The notes beneath the pieces are model-generated. The model searched no databases, was not told the DNA's origin, and saw only the letters and a list, made by a program, of their open reading frames with translations. A DNA stretch of 12,568 nucleotides from Ignavibacteriota bacterium (GTDB lineage: Bacteria; Bacteroidota; Ignavibacteria; Tepidaquicellales; Tepidaquicellaceae). The position numbers and the translations under genes were made by a program. The stretch spans positions 1 through 12,568 of the forward strand of contig PMIW01000121.1 of the NCBI GenBank assembly GCA_003158365.1. Reading direction: 5' to 3'. Each line of letters starts with the position of its first letter. Positions within the stretch are counted from its first letter, which is position 1. This document shows, one piece after another, positions 1-7,832 of the stretch.

Positions 1-1
1 G

Positions 2-1795
2 CTTCATAATCTCAGAACTCTTGAATTCCTCCCGAATACACGCCAGTACAGGATGGCACAGGAAACTCTCGAAATATATGCTCCACTTGCACACAGATTC
101 GGTCTTTCGAACGTAAAATCGGAACTCGAAGATTTGTCTTTCAAATATCTCGACAGAAAATCCTATGATGAAATTGCAAACAGGCTCAAGGAAAAAAAAC
201 GCGAGCGCGAAAAGTTTGTAAGAAAATTTATCGAGCCTCTTAAGGAAGCTCTGGTAAAGGAAAATTATAAATACGAAATTTACGGTAGGGCAAAACATAT
301 TTACAGCATTTTCAGAAAACTAAAAATGCGTGTAAAATCTTTCGATGAGATTTACGACCTTTTCGCTGTAAGGATTATTCTCGATACGCAAAATAAATAT
401 GACTGCTTTGCCGTTTACGGAATCTGCTCCCAGATTTATATCCCGATTCCGGAAAGATTTAAAAATTATATTTCACTTCCCAAGCAAAATGGCTACCAGT
501 CTATTCATACTACTTTGATGAGCAAAGAAGGCAAGCTTGTCGAAGTCCAGATTCGTACAAGAGAAATGCACGAAATAGCTGAAAAAGGTATCGCCGCTCA
601 CTGGAAGTATAAGGAAAACGTAAAATTAAACGATAAGAAAATCGAAGAGTGGGTACGCTCCATCAGGGATACTTTTGAAACCGCAAATAAAGAAGATGAA
701 AGCTCCAGCCAGCTAATCGAAAGCTTTAAACTTAATCTGTACCAGGACGAAATTTATTGCTTTACTCCTAAAGGCGAATTAAAAATTTTACCCTACGGCT
801 CGACTCCGCTCGATTTCGCATTTGAAATTCATACGGAAGTCGGTATGCGCTGTATTGGCGCAAAAGTTAACGGCAAGATTGTTACACTCGATACTCTCCT
901 TAAAAGCGGCAGCCAGATAGAGATTATCACTTCGAAAAATTCAAAGCCAAAAATGGACTGGGAAAAATTCGTCGTTACACATAAGGCAAAAGCCGATATC
1001 AGGAAATATTTTAACACCGAAAGACGTGATCTGATACAAAAAGGAAGAGAAATTTTTGACAAGAAAATTAAGAAAAACAAACTCCATGTCGATGAGGATG
1101 ATTTTCAAAAAGTCCTGCATAAACTTAAATTCAAAGGTTCCCAGGATTTCTATTTCGAACTTTCAAAAGATGAAAAGAAAACCGATGAAGTACTGAAAAT
1201 CCTGCTCGATAAGAGTAAAATACAGGCACTTGAAAGCATCGATAATCTTACACTCGATAATCAGGAAATAAATAATGCCGGAAACTCTGCTGAATTCGAT
1301 AAATATGTCAAAGATGCAAGGTCTACAGGAACCGGAATATTAATTGGCAGTTCCACAGACGAAAAAGAAATGGCGGGAATCAAATACGGATTCGCAAACT
1401 GCTGTAATCCTATTCCAGGAGATGATGTAATCGGGTTTGTAACACAAACTGAAGGCATTAAGATTCACAGGAAAAACTGCAAGAACATCGTAAATCTGTT
1501 TTTGGTTGACCCTCAGAGAATTGTGGAAATTAACTGGGGAGACTCTTCCACCGGGGAGTTTACAGGCGGCATAAAAATTATAGGTGAAGATAAACCCGGT
1601 GTATTAAATGAAATTACAAAGACAATATCGAAGAACTTCAAAGTTAATATAAAAAGTCTTAACATTTTTTCGAAGGGCTCAATGTTCGAAGGCACATTGA
1701 TTCTCGCAGTCGAAAACCTTACCCAGTTAAATGCCATAATAGATAAAATTAATTCGCAGGAAGGAATTTTTATCGCGGAGAGATTTAACGGGTAA
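2..1795 (+). CDS. rel: Bifunctional (p)ppGpp synthetase/hydrolase (RelA/SpoT family), 5'-truncated by window edge
   Basis: Makes, and probably hydrolyses, the alarmone (p)ppGpp in the stringent response. The frame is open to the window edge: codons from base 2 read LHNLRTLEFLPNTRQYR directly before the Met at 53, and LRTL...R is the conserved end of the N-terminal hydrolase (HD) domain. The ATG at 53 is therefore internal. 597 residues are visible. The synthetase domain (about 95-200) has GRAKHIYSI, YDLFAVRI, NGYQSIHTT, EVQIRT and GIAAHWKYK. The TGS domain (about 250-312) starts at IYCFTPKG. A Cys-Cys pair (467-468, in ANCCNPIPGDD) followed by IHRKNC marks the zinc-finger-like regulatory domain. 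A C-terminal ACT domain (about 522-597) contains GEDKPGVLNEI. Family members are about 730-750 residues, so roughly 140, including most HD catalytic residues, lie upstream. Hydrolase activity cannot be judged here. The stop at 1793-1795 is 6 bases from the stop of the convergent gene. Confidence 0.96.
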   Translation, partial: LHNLRTLEFLPNTRQYRMAQETLEIYAPLAHRFGLSNVKSELEDLSFKYLDRKSYDEIANRLKEKKREREKFVRKFIEPLKEALVKENYKYEIYGRAKHIYSIFRKLKMRVKSFDEIYDLFAVRIILDTQNKYDCFAVYGICSQIYIPIPERFKNYISLPKQNGYQSIHTTLMSKEGKLVEVQIRTREMHEIAEKGIAAHWKYKENVKLNDKKIEEWVRSIRDTFETANKEDESSSQLIESFKLNLYQDEIYCFTPKGELKILPYGSTPLDFAFEIHTEVGMRCIGAKVNGKIVTLDTLLKSGSQIEIITSKNSKPKMDWEKFVVTHKAKADIRKYFNTERRDLIQKGREIFDKKIKKNKLHVDEDDFQKVLHKLKFKGSQDFYFELSKDEKKTDEVLKILLDKSKIQALESIDNLTLDNQEINNAGNSAEFDKYVKDARSTGTGILIGSSTDEKEMAGIKYGFANCCNPIPGDDVIGFVTQTEGIKIHRKNCKNIVNLFLVDPQRIVEINWGDSSTGEFTGGIKIIGEDKPGVLNEITKTISKNFKVNIKSLNIFSKGSMFEGTLILAVENLTQLNAIIDKINSQEGIFIAERFNG

Positions 1796-1801
1796 AATAA
1801 A

Positions 1802-2341
1802 TTATTTTTTCCTGTTCTTACCTTTTTTAATTTCCTTTAACATCTTTTCAGCATCGGGATATTTCGGACATTTTTCGGTAATCTCCCCAAGATATTTTCT
1901 GGCATTTTCAAAATCCTGTATCTTATAAAAGAACACCCCTTCGTTGAAATTCGCCATGTCCTTTGCAGCTTCCATTGTATCCATCATTTTGGATAAATCT
2001 GTTTGATTGAAAATCTCCTTTTCATCAATAATTACATTTTCGGTTTCTCTGTTTCCGAGTTTCTCTATCTCTTCTGCAGTTTTTTTATTGCGGGCGTTCT
2101 GTGTAACTGAAACAACGGTTACTACTGCCATTACAAGTGCAAACGAAGCGCCGGCAATTACCATTACAAATCGCGGAGCACCTTTTTTGTTAACAGGATC
2201 GATGAACTGATTGTGGTAAAACGGTGCAATATATTTATTGTAATAATCGGGGTCCGAATTTTTAAAATTCTTCGCAAGCTCATCGAAATATTTTCTGTTG
2301 TGTTTAAAATAATTTGCGAGTTCTTCTTTTGATGGTCCCAT
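1802..2341 (-). CDS. Small membrane-anchored protein with a C-terminal TPR-like repeat, function unknown
   Basis: 179 residues, family not recognised. The N-terminal 55 residues are charged and aromatic (YFKHNRKYFDEL, DPDYYNKYIAPFY) with no signal peptide. One strong hydrophobic segment follows at about 58-79 (FVMVIAGASFALVMAVVTVV). Then comes a Lys/Glu-rich stretch, and at about 132-168 a helical hairpin resembling a single TPR unit (FNEGVFFYKIQDFENARKYL, then P at 159 and YPDAEKML). The C-terminus is basic (KKGKNRKK). One inference is a single-pass inner-membrane protein with a soluble helical domain used for protein contact. The topology is not certain. It is the last gene of the folC-HAD-acpS run, 26 bases after acpS, so it is probably co-transcribed. 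The start at 2341 is the only reasonable ATG and has no obvious ribosome binding site, as for most genes here. Confidence 0.8.
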   Translation of the reverse strand: MGPSKEELANYFKHNRKYFDELAKNFKNSDPDYYNKYIAPFYHNQFIDPVNKKGAPRFVMVIAGASFALVMAVVTVVSVTQNARNKKTAEEIEKLGNRETENVIIDEKEIFNQTDLSKMMDTMEAAKDMANFNEGVFFYKIQDFENARKYLGEITEKCPKYPDAEKMLKEIKKGKNRKK

Positions 2342-2367
2342 AATCTTTTAAAAATAATAAAATTTGT

Positions 2368-2730
2368 CTATTCTTCACAGGTCACAACAGCACAGGCATA
2401 TTCATCAGTGTGGGAAATGCTGACATTAAATATATATTTTGAATATTCGTTTTCTTTTGTATTGTTAATATATGGTTTTCCTCTTCCGTCATTCAGTATT
2501 TCTATATCCCTCCATGCAAAATCCTTTGAAATCCCCGTCCCTATTGATTTTGAATATGCTTCCTTAGCCGCAAACCTGCCGGCAAAATGCAAATCGGGTT
2601 TTGAAAATGATTTACAGTATGCAATTTCCTTCTCGGTAAGAATTCTTTCAAAGAACCTGTCGCCGAACTGCTCCATTATTCTTTTTATTCTCTTTATGTC
2701 TATTATGTCTATGCCGATTCCTTTTATCAT
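2368..2730 (-). CDS. acpS: Holo-[acyl-carrier-protein] synthase (4'-phosphopantetheinyl transferase)
   Basis: Transfers the 4'-phosphopantetheine arm of CoA to the active serine of acyl carrier protein, switching on fatty acid synthesis. At 120 residues it has the normal AcpS length. The N-terminal GIGIDIIDI supplies the Mg-binding Asp (D8). FAAKEAYSK (53-61) supplies the second Mg ligand, Glu57, and the CoA-binding lysines. ISHT (105-108) is the conserved C-terminal motif. GRFAAKEA and DGRGKPY are close to textbook. Its ATG is one base downstream of the TGA of the preceding HAD gene, so translational coupling is likely. An AAGGA lies about 15 bases upstream inside the HAD gene, rather far for a standard ribosome binding site. 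Confidence 0.97.
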   Translation of the reverse strand: MIKGIGIDIIDIKRIKRIMEQFGDRFFERILTEKEIAYCKSFSKPDLHFAGRFAAKEAYSKSIGTGISKDFAWRDIEILNDGRGKPYINNTKENEYSKYIFNVSISHTDEYACAVVTCEE

Positions 2731-2731
2731 A

Positions 2732-3415
2732 TCAGAGTTTGTTTTCCTTTTTAATAATATTAATTAATTCCGAAATACTGTTAATATCATAGTCCGAACC
2801 GGGGTGAAGAGTATTGAATGTATCTCCATATCTTGCGAATACAGTCTTCATTCCTACTGCTTTCGCTCCCACCATATCTCTTTCTGCCCAGTCGCCAATC
2901 ATCAGGCATTCTTCCGGCTTTAACTTCAATTGCTCGAGTGCCATGTTAAAAGGCGCAGGCGATGGTTTTTTCTCGCGCGCCTCGTCATACGTTATTACCA
3001 CATCGAACAGATGATGAAAATTTATATACGAAAGTCTGAGCCAGGCTTCTTTTGACGGTGCATCTGACACGACAGCAAGCTTCATTCCCATTTTTATCAG
3101 CTCTATCAATGTCGGGAAAACCTTCGGATACGGTTTAAGTGCTGCCTCACGCGCTGTCCTGTATGCGACAATCCCGGCAGAAACAATTTTCTGGTTGACT
3201 TTCCCGTACAAATCGAGAAATAACATGTCGAATACCTGCTGGTACTCGATTCCCTCCTTGTTGTAAATCGCGTGTATTTTTATATTTGCCTCTTCCGCTG
3301 TCAGCTCCAAACCCGCATCAATCATGGAGTGTATTGCAGCTTCAATCGCTCTTTCTTTCAAAAGCATAAAATCAACAAGCGTATTATCGAGGTCGAATAT
3401 TACGGCTTTAATCAT
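2732..3415 (-). CDS. HAD-superfamily hydrolase, probable phosphatase
   Basis: A 227-residue soluble haloacid-dehalogenase-fold enzyme with all four HAD motifs. Motif I is FDLDNT, with nucleophile Asp8 and acid/base Asp10. Motif II is VVSDAP, with Ser117. Motif III is the Lys of EKKPSP (149-150). Motif IV is GDWAERD, with Asp175 and Asp180. Residues about 15-90 form a helical C1 cap like that of phosphoglycolate phosphatase or YjjG-type nucleotidases. The substrate cannot be read from the sequence; small phosphorylated metabolites are typical. It lies 24 bases after folC and one base before acpS, so it is almost certainly translated from the same mRNA. A role in removing phosphate from a folate precursor is possible but is only inference from the neighbour. 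Confidence 0.93.
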   Translation of the reverse strand: MIKAVIFDLDNTLVDFMLLKERAIEAAIHSMIDAGLELTAEEANIKIHAIYNKEGIEYQQVFDMLFLDLYGKVNQKIVSAGIVAYRTAREAALKPYPKVFPTLIELIKMGMKLAVVSDAPSKEAWLRLSYINFHHLFDVVITYDEAREKKPSPAPFNMALEQLKLKPEECLMIGDWAERDMVGAKAVGMKTVFARYGDTFNTLHPGSDYDINSISELINIIKKENKL

Positions 3416-3439
3416 ATTTAAAATTAAAAATAGATTCTG

Positions 3440-4741
3440 TCAAGTTAAAGGTGAAAAGTGTTTCAGTTTTAAAAAATCACTAACTAAAAAAAACGAACCG
3501 GTAATCAGCAGCAAATCTTCCTTTTTAAGTAATTTCTTTATATTTTTATATGCAGCGTTTACATTCTCCGCAATTAAAAACCTGTCTTTTTTCTTTACCG
3601 ATTTGAATAAAACTTCAGGTTCCTCTGCTCTCTTGTATCCCGGTTTTGTAAGTATAATTATGGCATCAAGCTTTTCAAGCTCATTCAGACACTTCACATA
3701 TTCTTTATCCTTCATCATTCCGAAAATCACGTACAGGTTTTTGAACTTAAAATATTTCAGATTATCCCTGATATTCTTTATACCTTCAACGTTGTGCGAC
3801 ACATCAATAATAACCTTCGGATTATTGCTTACTTTCTGAAATCTCCCGTATATTTTTGAATTGGATGTTGAGTTTTCAAATCCTGATTTTAAAATATTTC
3901 CACTAAAAGAAATTTTTTCGCTTATTCCAATCTCTTTCAATGCTATTAGCGCAGTTTTGATATTATGAACCTGGTAATTCCCTATTATCGGATATTTTAA
4001 TAAAATTTTTTTCTCTTTTATGCCTGCTTCAATCTCAATATTATCTTCATTTCTGTATATAATATTTGCTTTCATCAGAGTTTCAGCATTAAATAATCTG
4101 CTGTTCTTCTCTTTACATATTTTTATTATAACTGACTTTGCTCTGACTTCCATTTTTCCGATAACACAGGGAACATTACTTTTTATTATCCCCGCTTTTT
4201 CAAATGCAATGCTTTCGATTGTATTGCCGAGGTATTCGGTATGGTCTATGGATATTCCCGTAATTACGGATATTATCGGCTTTAATACATTTGTCGAATC
4301 CAGCCTTCCGCCAAGCCCCGTCTCAATTACAGCATAGTCAACTTTTTGATTCGCAAAATATTCAAATGCCATGGCAGTTGTTGCTTCGAAAAAACTCGGT
4401 TTAATCTTTTCCATTAAACCGTACAATCTGTTCGTAAAATCAATCACGTAATTTTTCGGAATTAATTTTCCGTTTATAAGAATTCTTTCCCTGAAATCGA
4501 TAATATGAGGCGATGTATATAAGCCTGTTTTAAAACCGCCTTCAATCAAAACGGAATTAATTATCAATGCAACCGAACCTTTTCCGTTTGTTCCCGCAAT
4601 ATGAATCGATTTAATTCTTTTTTCCGGATTACCGAGAAATTTTAAAATAGTCCTTATATTCTTTAAATCATATTTAATCCCCACTCTTTCAAGTCCGAAT
4701 AAATATTCAATACAATCCTTATATTTTGTGAATTTTTCCAT
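3440..4741 (-). CDS. folC: Bifunctional dihydrofolate synthase / folylpolyglutamate synthase
   Basis: An ATP-dependent Mur-ligase-family enzyme that adds glutamate to dihydropteroate and to folates. At 433 residues it has the usual length. The P-loop is GTNGKGSV (50-57). It is followed by TSPHI and FRERI (folate-binding loop), FFEATTAMAF (Glu119, Mg site), ETGLGGRLDSTN (140-151), DHTEYLGNT (His167, Mg ligand) and EKAGIIK (Lys182, at the position usually carbamylated). The C-terminal domain has YGRFQ and DVSHN (313-317, in place of the common DxAHN) for the second ATP contact. The start at 4741 gives the normal N-terminus, with no clear ribosome binding site. It is the first gene of the minus-strand run folC-HAD-acpS-TPR and faces uvrA across a 190-base divergent region, so the operon promoter should lie there. 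Confidence 0.96.
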   Translation of the reverse strand: MEKFTKYKDCIEYLFGLERVGIKYDLKNIRTILKFLGNPEKRIKSIHIAGTNGKGSVALIINSVLIEGGFKTGLYTSPHIIDFRERILINGKLIPKNYVIDFTNRLYGLMEKIKPSFFEATTAMAFEYFANQKVDYAVIETGLGGRLDSTNVLKPIISVITGISIDHTEYLGNTIESIAFEKAGIIKSNVPCVIGKMEVRAKSVIIKICKEKNSRLFNAETLMKANIIYRNEDNIEIEAGIKEKKILLKYPIIGNYQVHNIKTALIALKEIGISEKISFSGNILKSGFENSTSNSKIYGRFQKVSNNPKVIIDVSHNVEGIKNIRDNLKYFKFKNLYVIFGMMKDKEYVKCLNELEKLDAIIILTKPGYKRAEEPEVLFKSVKKKDRFLIAENVNAAYKNIKKLLKKEDLLLITGSFFLVSDFLKLKHFSPLT

Positions 4742-4931
4742 TTAAATTTAGAATGTAAAGAGGAAATTAAGGATTTAATAATAAATTTATAATGCTATAA
4801 TAATTGAGAATTTAAGGTATTAGCAGCCTTTACCACAAAAATTTCATGCAAAAGTATTACTTATTGAATTGTATTCATAAATTAATAGCGGTACCTTTAG
4901 TGTTGAATTAATTTTTAAGAATATTTCTTTT
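4742..4931. promoter_or_regulatory. Divergent intergenic region between folC and uvrA
   Basis: The longest non-coding stretch in the window (190 bases), very AT-rich, and it must hold the promoters for folC (leftward) and uvrA (rightward). Two TATAAT hexamers occur on the plus strand at 4788-4793 and 4796-4801 and could be -10 boxes for uvrA. I see no convincing -35 box at the right distance from either, and no good match to the Bacteroidota TAnnTTTG element. A 21-codon open frame at 4846-4911 starts with ATG and ends 20 bases before the inferred uvrA start; I do not call it as a gene. I see no LexA-type palindrome. Confidence 0.35.
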
Positions 4932-7769
4932 TTAGATAAAATAATAGTCAAGGGGGCGAGGGTTCATAACCTTAAAAACATTGACCTCGAATTCCCCAGA
5001 AACAGTCTGGTAGTTTTTACAGGACTGTCAGGCTCGGGAAAGTCATCTCTTGCTTTCGATACTATTTATGCCGAAGGTCAGCGGAGATTTATGGAAACAT
5101 TGTCTGCTTATGCGCGCCAGTTCGTCGGCGGAATTGAAAGACCCGATGTGGATAAAATAGAAGGGCTTTCTCCTTCAATCTCAATCGAGCAAAAAACCAT
5201 TTCACATAATCCCCGTTCAACAGTCGGAACTGTTACTGAAATATATGATTTTTTAAGGCTGCTGTACTCAAGATGCGGTACCCAGTATTCACCAGATACC
5301 GGAAAAGCAGTTACACGCCAGACTCTTGACCAGATTCTGGATAATATTCTTAAAATGCCCGAAGGCACTAAAATCAATATCCTCAGCCCTGTTATAAAAG
5401 GAAGAAAAGGACATTACCGCGAACTCTTCGAGGAAATTGCTTCAGACGGTTTTACAAAGGTAAGAATTGACGGGGAAATAAAAGATATCGTGCCGAAGAT
5501 GAGCATTGAAAGATTTAAGATTCACGATATTGATGTCGTGATTGACAGGATAAAAGTTTCTGCAAGTTCTAAAATGAGAGTTTATAATTCTCTCGAAGTA
5601 GGACTGAGATACAGCGACGGAATAATTATCGTGAATGACGGAAAAGAAGATAAGCTTTATAATGAGAAACTTTCCGACCCCGATACGGGAAGGAGTTTCA
5701 CCGAACCTGCTCCGAATACTTTTTCGTTCAATTCACCGTACGGATGGTGCAAGGAATGCTACGGACTTGGTGAGAAGAAAATAATCGATAAGGAAAAAAT
5801 ATTTCCCGATAAAAAATTATCCTATAACGATGGCGCAATCGCTCCTATCGGCAAGCCGAAGAAAACCTGGTTCTGCTCGATAATAAAAGGTGTTTATGAT
5901 AAGTTTAATATCTCTGTTGAAGCTCCTCTTTCTTCATATCCTTCAGAATTCATAGATGTTCTTTTATACGGCACTAAGGAAAAAATAAATTATATATATA
6001 CAAATTCACTCGGAAAGACACACGAATATAATCATAAATTCACGGGAATAGTTGCTTACATAAATCAAATCACGGAAGAAACTTCATCTGCATACATAAG
6101 AAACTGGGCGGAAAATTTTATGGCAATCAGCGTGTGCAATTCCTGCAACGGCGGAAGACTGAAAGAAGATGCACTCTGGGTAAAAATTGACGGCAGAAAT
6201 ATTCACGACATAACTAAAATGTCCATCCTTGAATGCAGGGAATATTTTGAACATCTTAATTTCGATGCGAGAAAAGAAATACTCGCAAAACCGATTATAA
6301 AAGAAATAAGGGCACGCCTCGATTTCCTTCTGAACGTAGGACTCGATTATATCGCTCTCGAAAGAAACGCTAAAACTCTATCGGGCGGAGAAGCACAGAG
6401 AATCAGGCTTGCTACACAAATCGGCTCTCAGCTTACGGGTGTATTGTATATTCTCGACGAACCTTCCATTGGTCTGCACCAGAGAGATAATATCAGGCTT
6501 ATAAATTCCCTGAAGCATTTGCGCGACATAGGAAACTCGATCATAGTCGTGGAGCACGACAGGGAAATGATTGAATCATCCGACTTCGTAGTTGACCTTG
6601 GTCCGATGGCGGGTGAACACGGAGGTAATGTTGTTGCAGCAGGACGACCGGATAAAATCGACGGAGAATCCATCACGGCACAGTATTTAAGAGGTGTAAG
6701 AAAAATTGATATTCCCGAAACAAGACGTAATGGCAAAAACAAATTCGTTACTTTAAAAGGAGCAACGGGTAATAATTTAAAAAATGTAAATTTAAAAATC
6801 CCTCTAGGAAAATTTATCTGCATAACGGGCGTAAGCGGCTCGGGAAAATCGACACTCATAAACGATACACTTTATAAAATTCTTGCAATAAAGTTTTCAA
6901 GAGGTATCGAACGCCCTCTTCCGTTTAAAACAATAGAAGGTTTATCAGAAAAAGGAGAAACCAGAACCGAAAGAATAGTTGATAAAGTAATTGAAATCGA
7001 CCAGTCACCTATCGGAAGGACTCCGCGAAGCAATCCTGCAACATACACCGGTCTGTTTACTCATATAAGGGATACCTTCGCTTCGCTCCCGGAATCGAAA
7101 ATACGCGGTTATAAAGTCGGAAGATTTTCTTTCAATGTGAAAGGCGGAAGGTGCGAAGAATGCGAAGGCGACGGACTAAAGAAAATCGAAATGAATTTCC
7201 TGCCCGATGTATATGTAATATGCGATGTGTGCCGGGGTCAAAGATATAACAAGGAAACCCTGAGCGTAAAATATAAAAACAAATCAATTGCAGAAGTTCT
7301 TGAAATGACGGTAGAAGAAGCTCTTGAATTTTTCACTTCATTCCCTACTCTGAAAAGAAAACTCCAGACTCTTTACGACGTCGGGCTTGGTTATATCCGC
7401 CTCGGTCAGCAGGCAACTACACTTTCGGGAGGTGAAGCCCAGCGGGTAAAACTATCGACAGAGCTTTCAAAAGTGCAGACGGGAAAAACGATTTATATTC
7501 TCGATGAACCCACAACAGGACTTCATTTCGAAGATATAAAAATGCTGTTGTCGGTTCTGAATAAACTAACCGATAAAGGAAACACGGTAATAGTAATCGA
7601 GCATAACCTCGACGTTATTAAATGTGCGGACTGGATTATTGACCTCGGACCTGAAGGCGGAGATAAAGGCGGCGAAATAATTTCCGAAGGCACCCCGGAA
7701 GATTTTATTAAAAAATATTACGACATATCATATACAGCAAAACATCTGAAAATTTATATGGAAAGATGA
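4932..7769 (+). CDS. uvrA: Excinuclease ABC subunit A (UvrA), start codon non-standard or lost
   Basis: DNA-damage-sensing ATPase of nucleotide excision repair; it loads UvrB at lesions. Counting from 4932 the protein is 945 residues, the normal length. The domains in order are: Walker A1 GLSGSGKS (31-38, Lys37); SYARQFVGG; the UvrB-binding and insertion region (about 120-260); zinc module 1 (Cys273, 276, 402, 405); signature LSGGEAQR (483-490) and YILDEP (506-511); Walker A2 GVSGSGKS (Lys639); zinc module 2 (Cys741, 744, 764, 767); a second LSGGEAQR (831-838) and YILDEP (855-860). Both ATPase halves are intact. Lys37 matches E. coli numbering only if residue 1 is codon 4932, followed by DKIIVKGARVHNLKN. 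That codon is TTA. The frame is open back to a stop at 4878-4880, with no ATG, GTG or TTG before the internal Met at 5091, which would cut off Walker A1. The gene is real; the start is uncertain. Confidence 0.93.
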   Translation, partial: LDKIIVKGARVHNLKNIDLEFPRNSLVVFTGLSGSGKSSLAFDTIYAEGQRRFMETLSAYARQFVGGIERPDVDKIEGLSPSISIEQKTISHNPRSTVGTVTEIYDFLRLLYSRCGTQYSPDTGKAVTRQTLDQILDNILKMPEGTKINILSPVIKGRKGHYRELFEEIASDGFTKVRIDGEIKDIVPKMSIERFKIHDIDVVIDRIKVSASSKMRVYNSLEVGLRYSDGIIIVNDGKEDKLYNEKLSDPDTGRSFTEPAPNTFSFNSPYGWCKECYGLGEKKIIDKEKIFPDKKLSYNDGAIAPIGKPKKTWFCSIIKGVYDKFNISVEAPLSSYPSEFIDVLLYGTKEKINYIYTNSLGKTHEYNHKFTGIVAYINQITEETSSAYIRNWAENFMAISVCNSCNGGRLKEDALWVKIDGRNIHDITKMSILECREYFEHLNFDARKEILAKPIIKEIRARLDFLLNVGLDYIALERNAKTLSGGEAQRIRLATQIGSQLTGVLYILDEPSIGLHQRDNIRLINSLKHLRDIGNSIIVVEHDREMIESSDFVVDLGPMAGEHGGNVVAAGRPDKIDGESITAQYLRGVRKIDIPETRRNGKNKFVTLKGATGNNLKNVNLKIPLGKFICITGVSGSGKSTLINDTLYKILAIKFSRGIERPLPFKTIEGLSEKGETRTERIVDKVIEIDQSPIGRTPRSNPATYTGLFTHIRDTFASLPESKIRGYKVGRFSFNVKGGRCEECEGDGLKKIEMNFLPDVYVICDVCRGQRYNKETLSVKYKNKSIAEVLEMTVEEALEFFTSFPTLKRKLQTLYDVGLGYIRLGQQATTLSGGEAQRVKLSTELSKVQTGKTIYILDEPTTGLHFEDIKMLLSVLNKLTDKGNTVIVIEHNLDVIKCADWIIDLGPEGGDKGGEIISEGTPEDFIKKYYDISYTAKHLKIYMER

Positions 7770-7832
7770 ACTTCTTTTATTATGAATCATGAATGGAAAA
7801 CTCTTGTTCTTCATTCATAACTCAGCATTCTT

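Noticed and set aside
53..55. ATG at 53 as the start of rel
   Set aside because: The upstream codons to the window edge encode a conserved part of the HD-domain end, so the gene begins outside the window.
2408..2767. 119-codon plus-strand open frame
   Set aside because: Antisense to acpS along its whole length; no recognisable motif.
3324..3839. 171-codon plus-strand open frame
   Set aside because: It lies antisense to the start of the HAD gene and the end of folC, both strongly supported; the translation is Ser/Phe/Leu-rich and matches no family, as expected for a shadow.
6428..6859. 143-codon minus-strand open frame
   Set aside because: Antisense to the uvrA region running from the first Walker B to the second Walker A; no recognisable motif.
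7781..7819. Inverted repeat TATGAAT...ATTCATA between the uvrA and amidohydrolase-like stops
   Set aside because: A 7-base AT-only stem with a 25-base loop is too weak to call a terminator, although the position between convergent genes is suitable.
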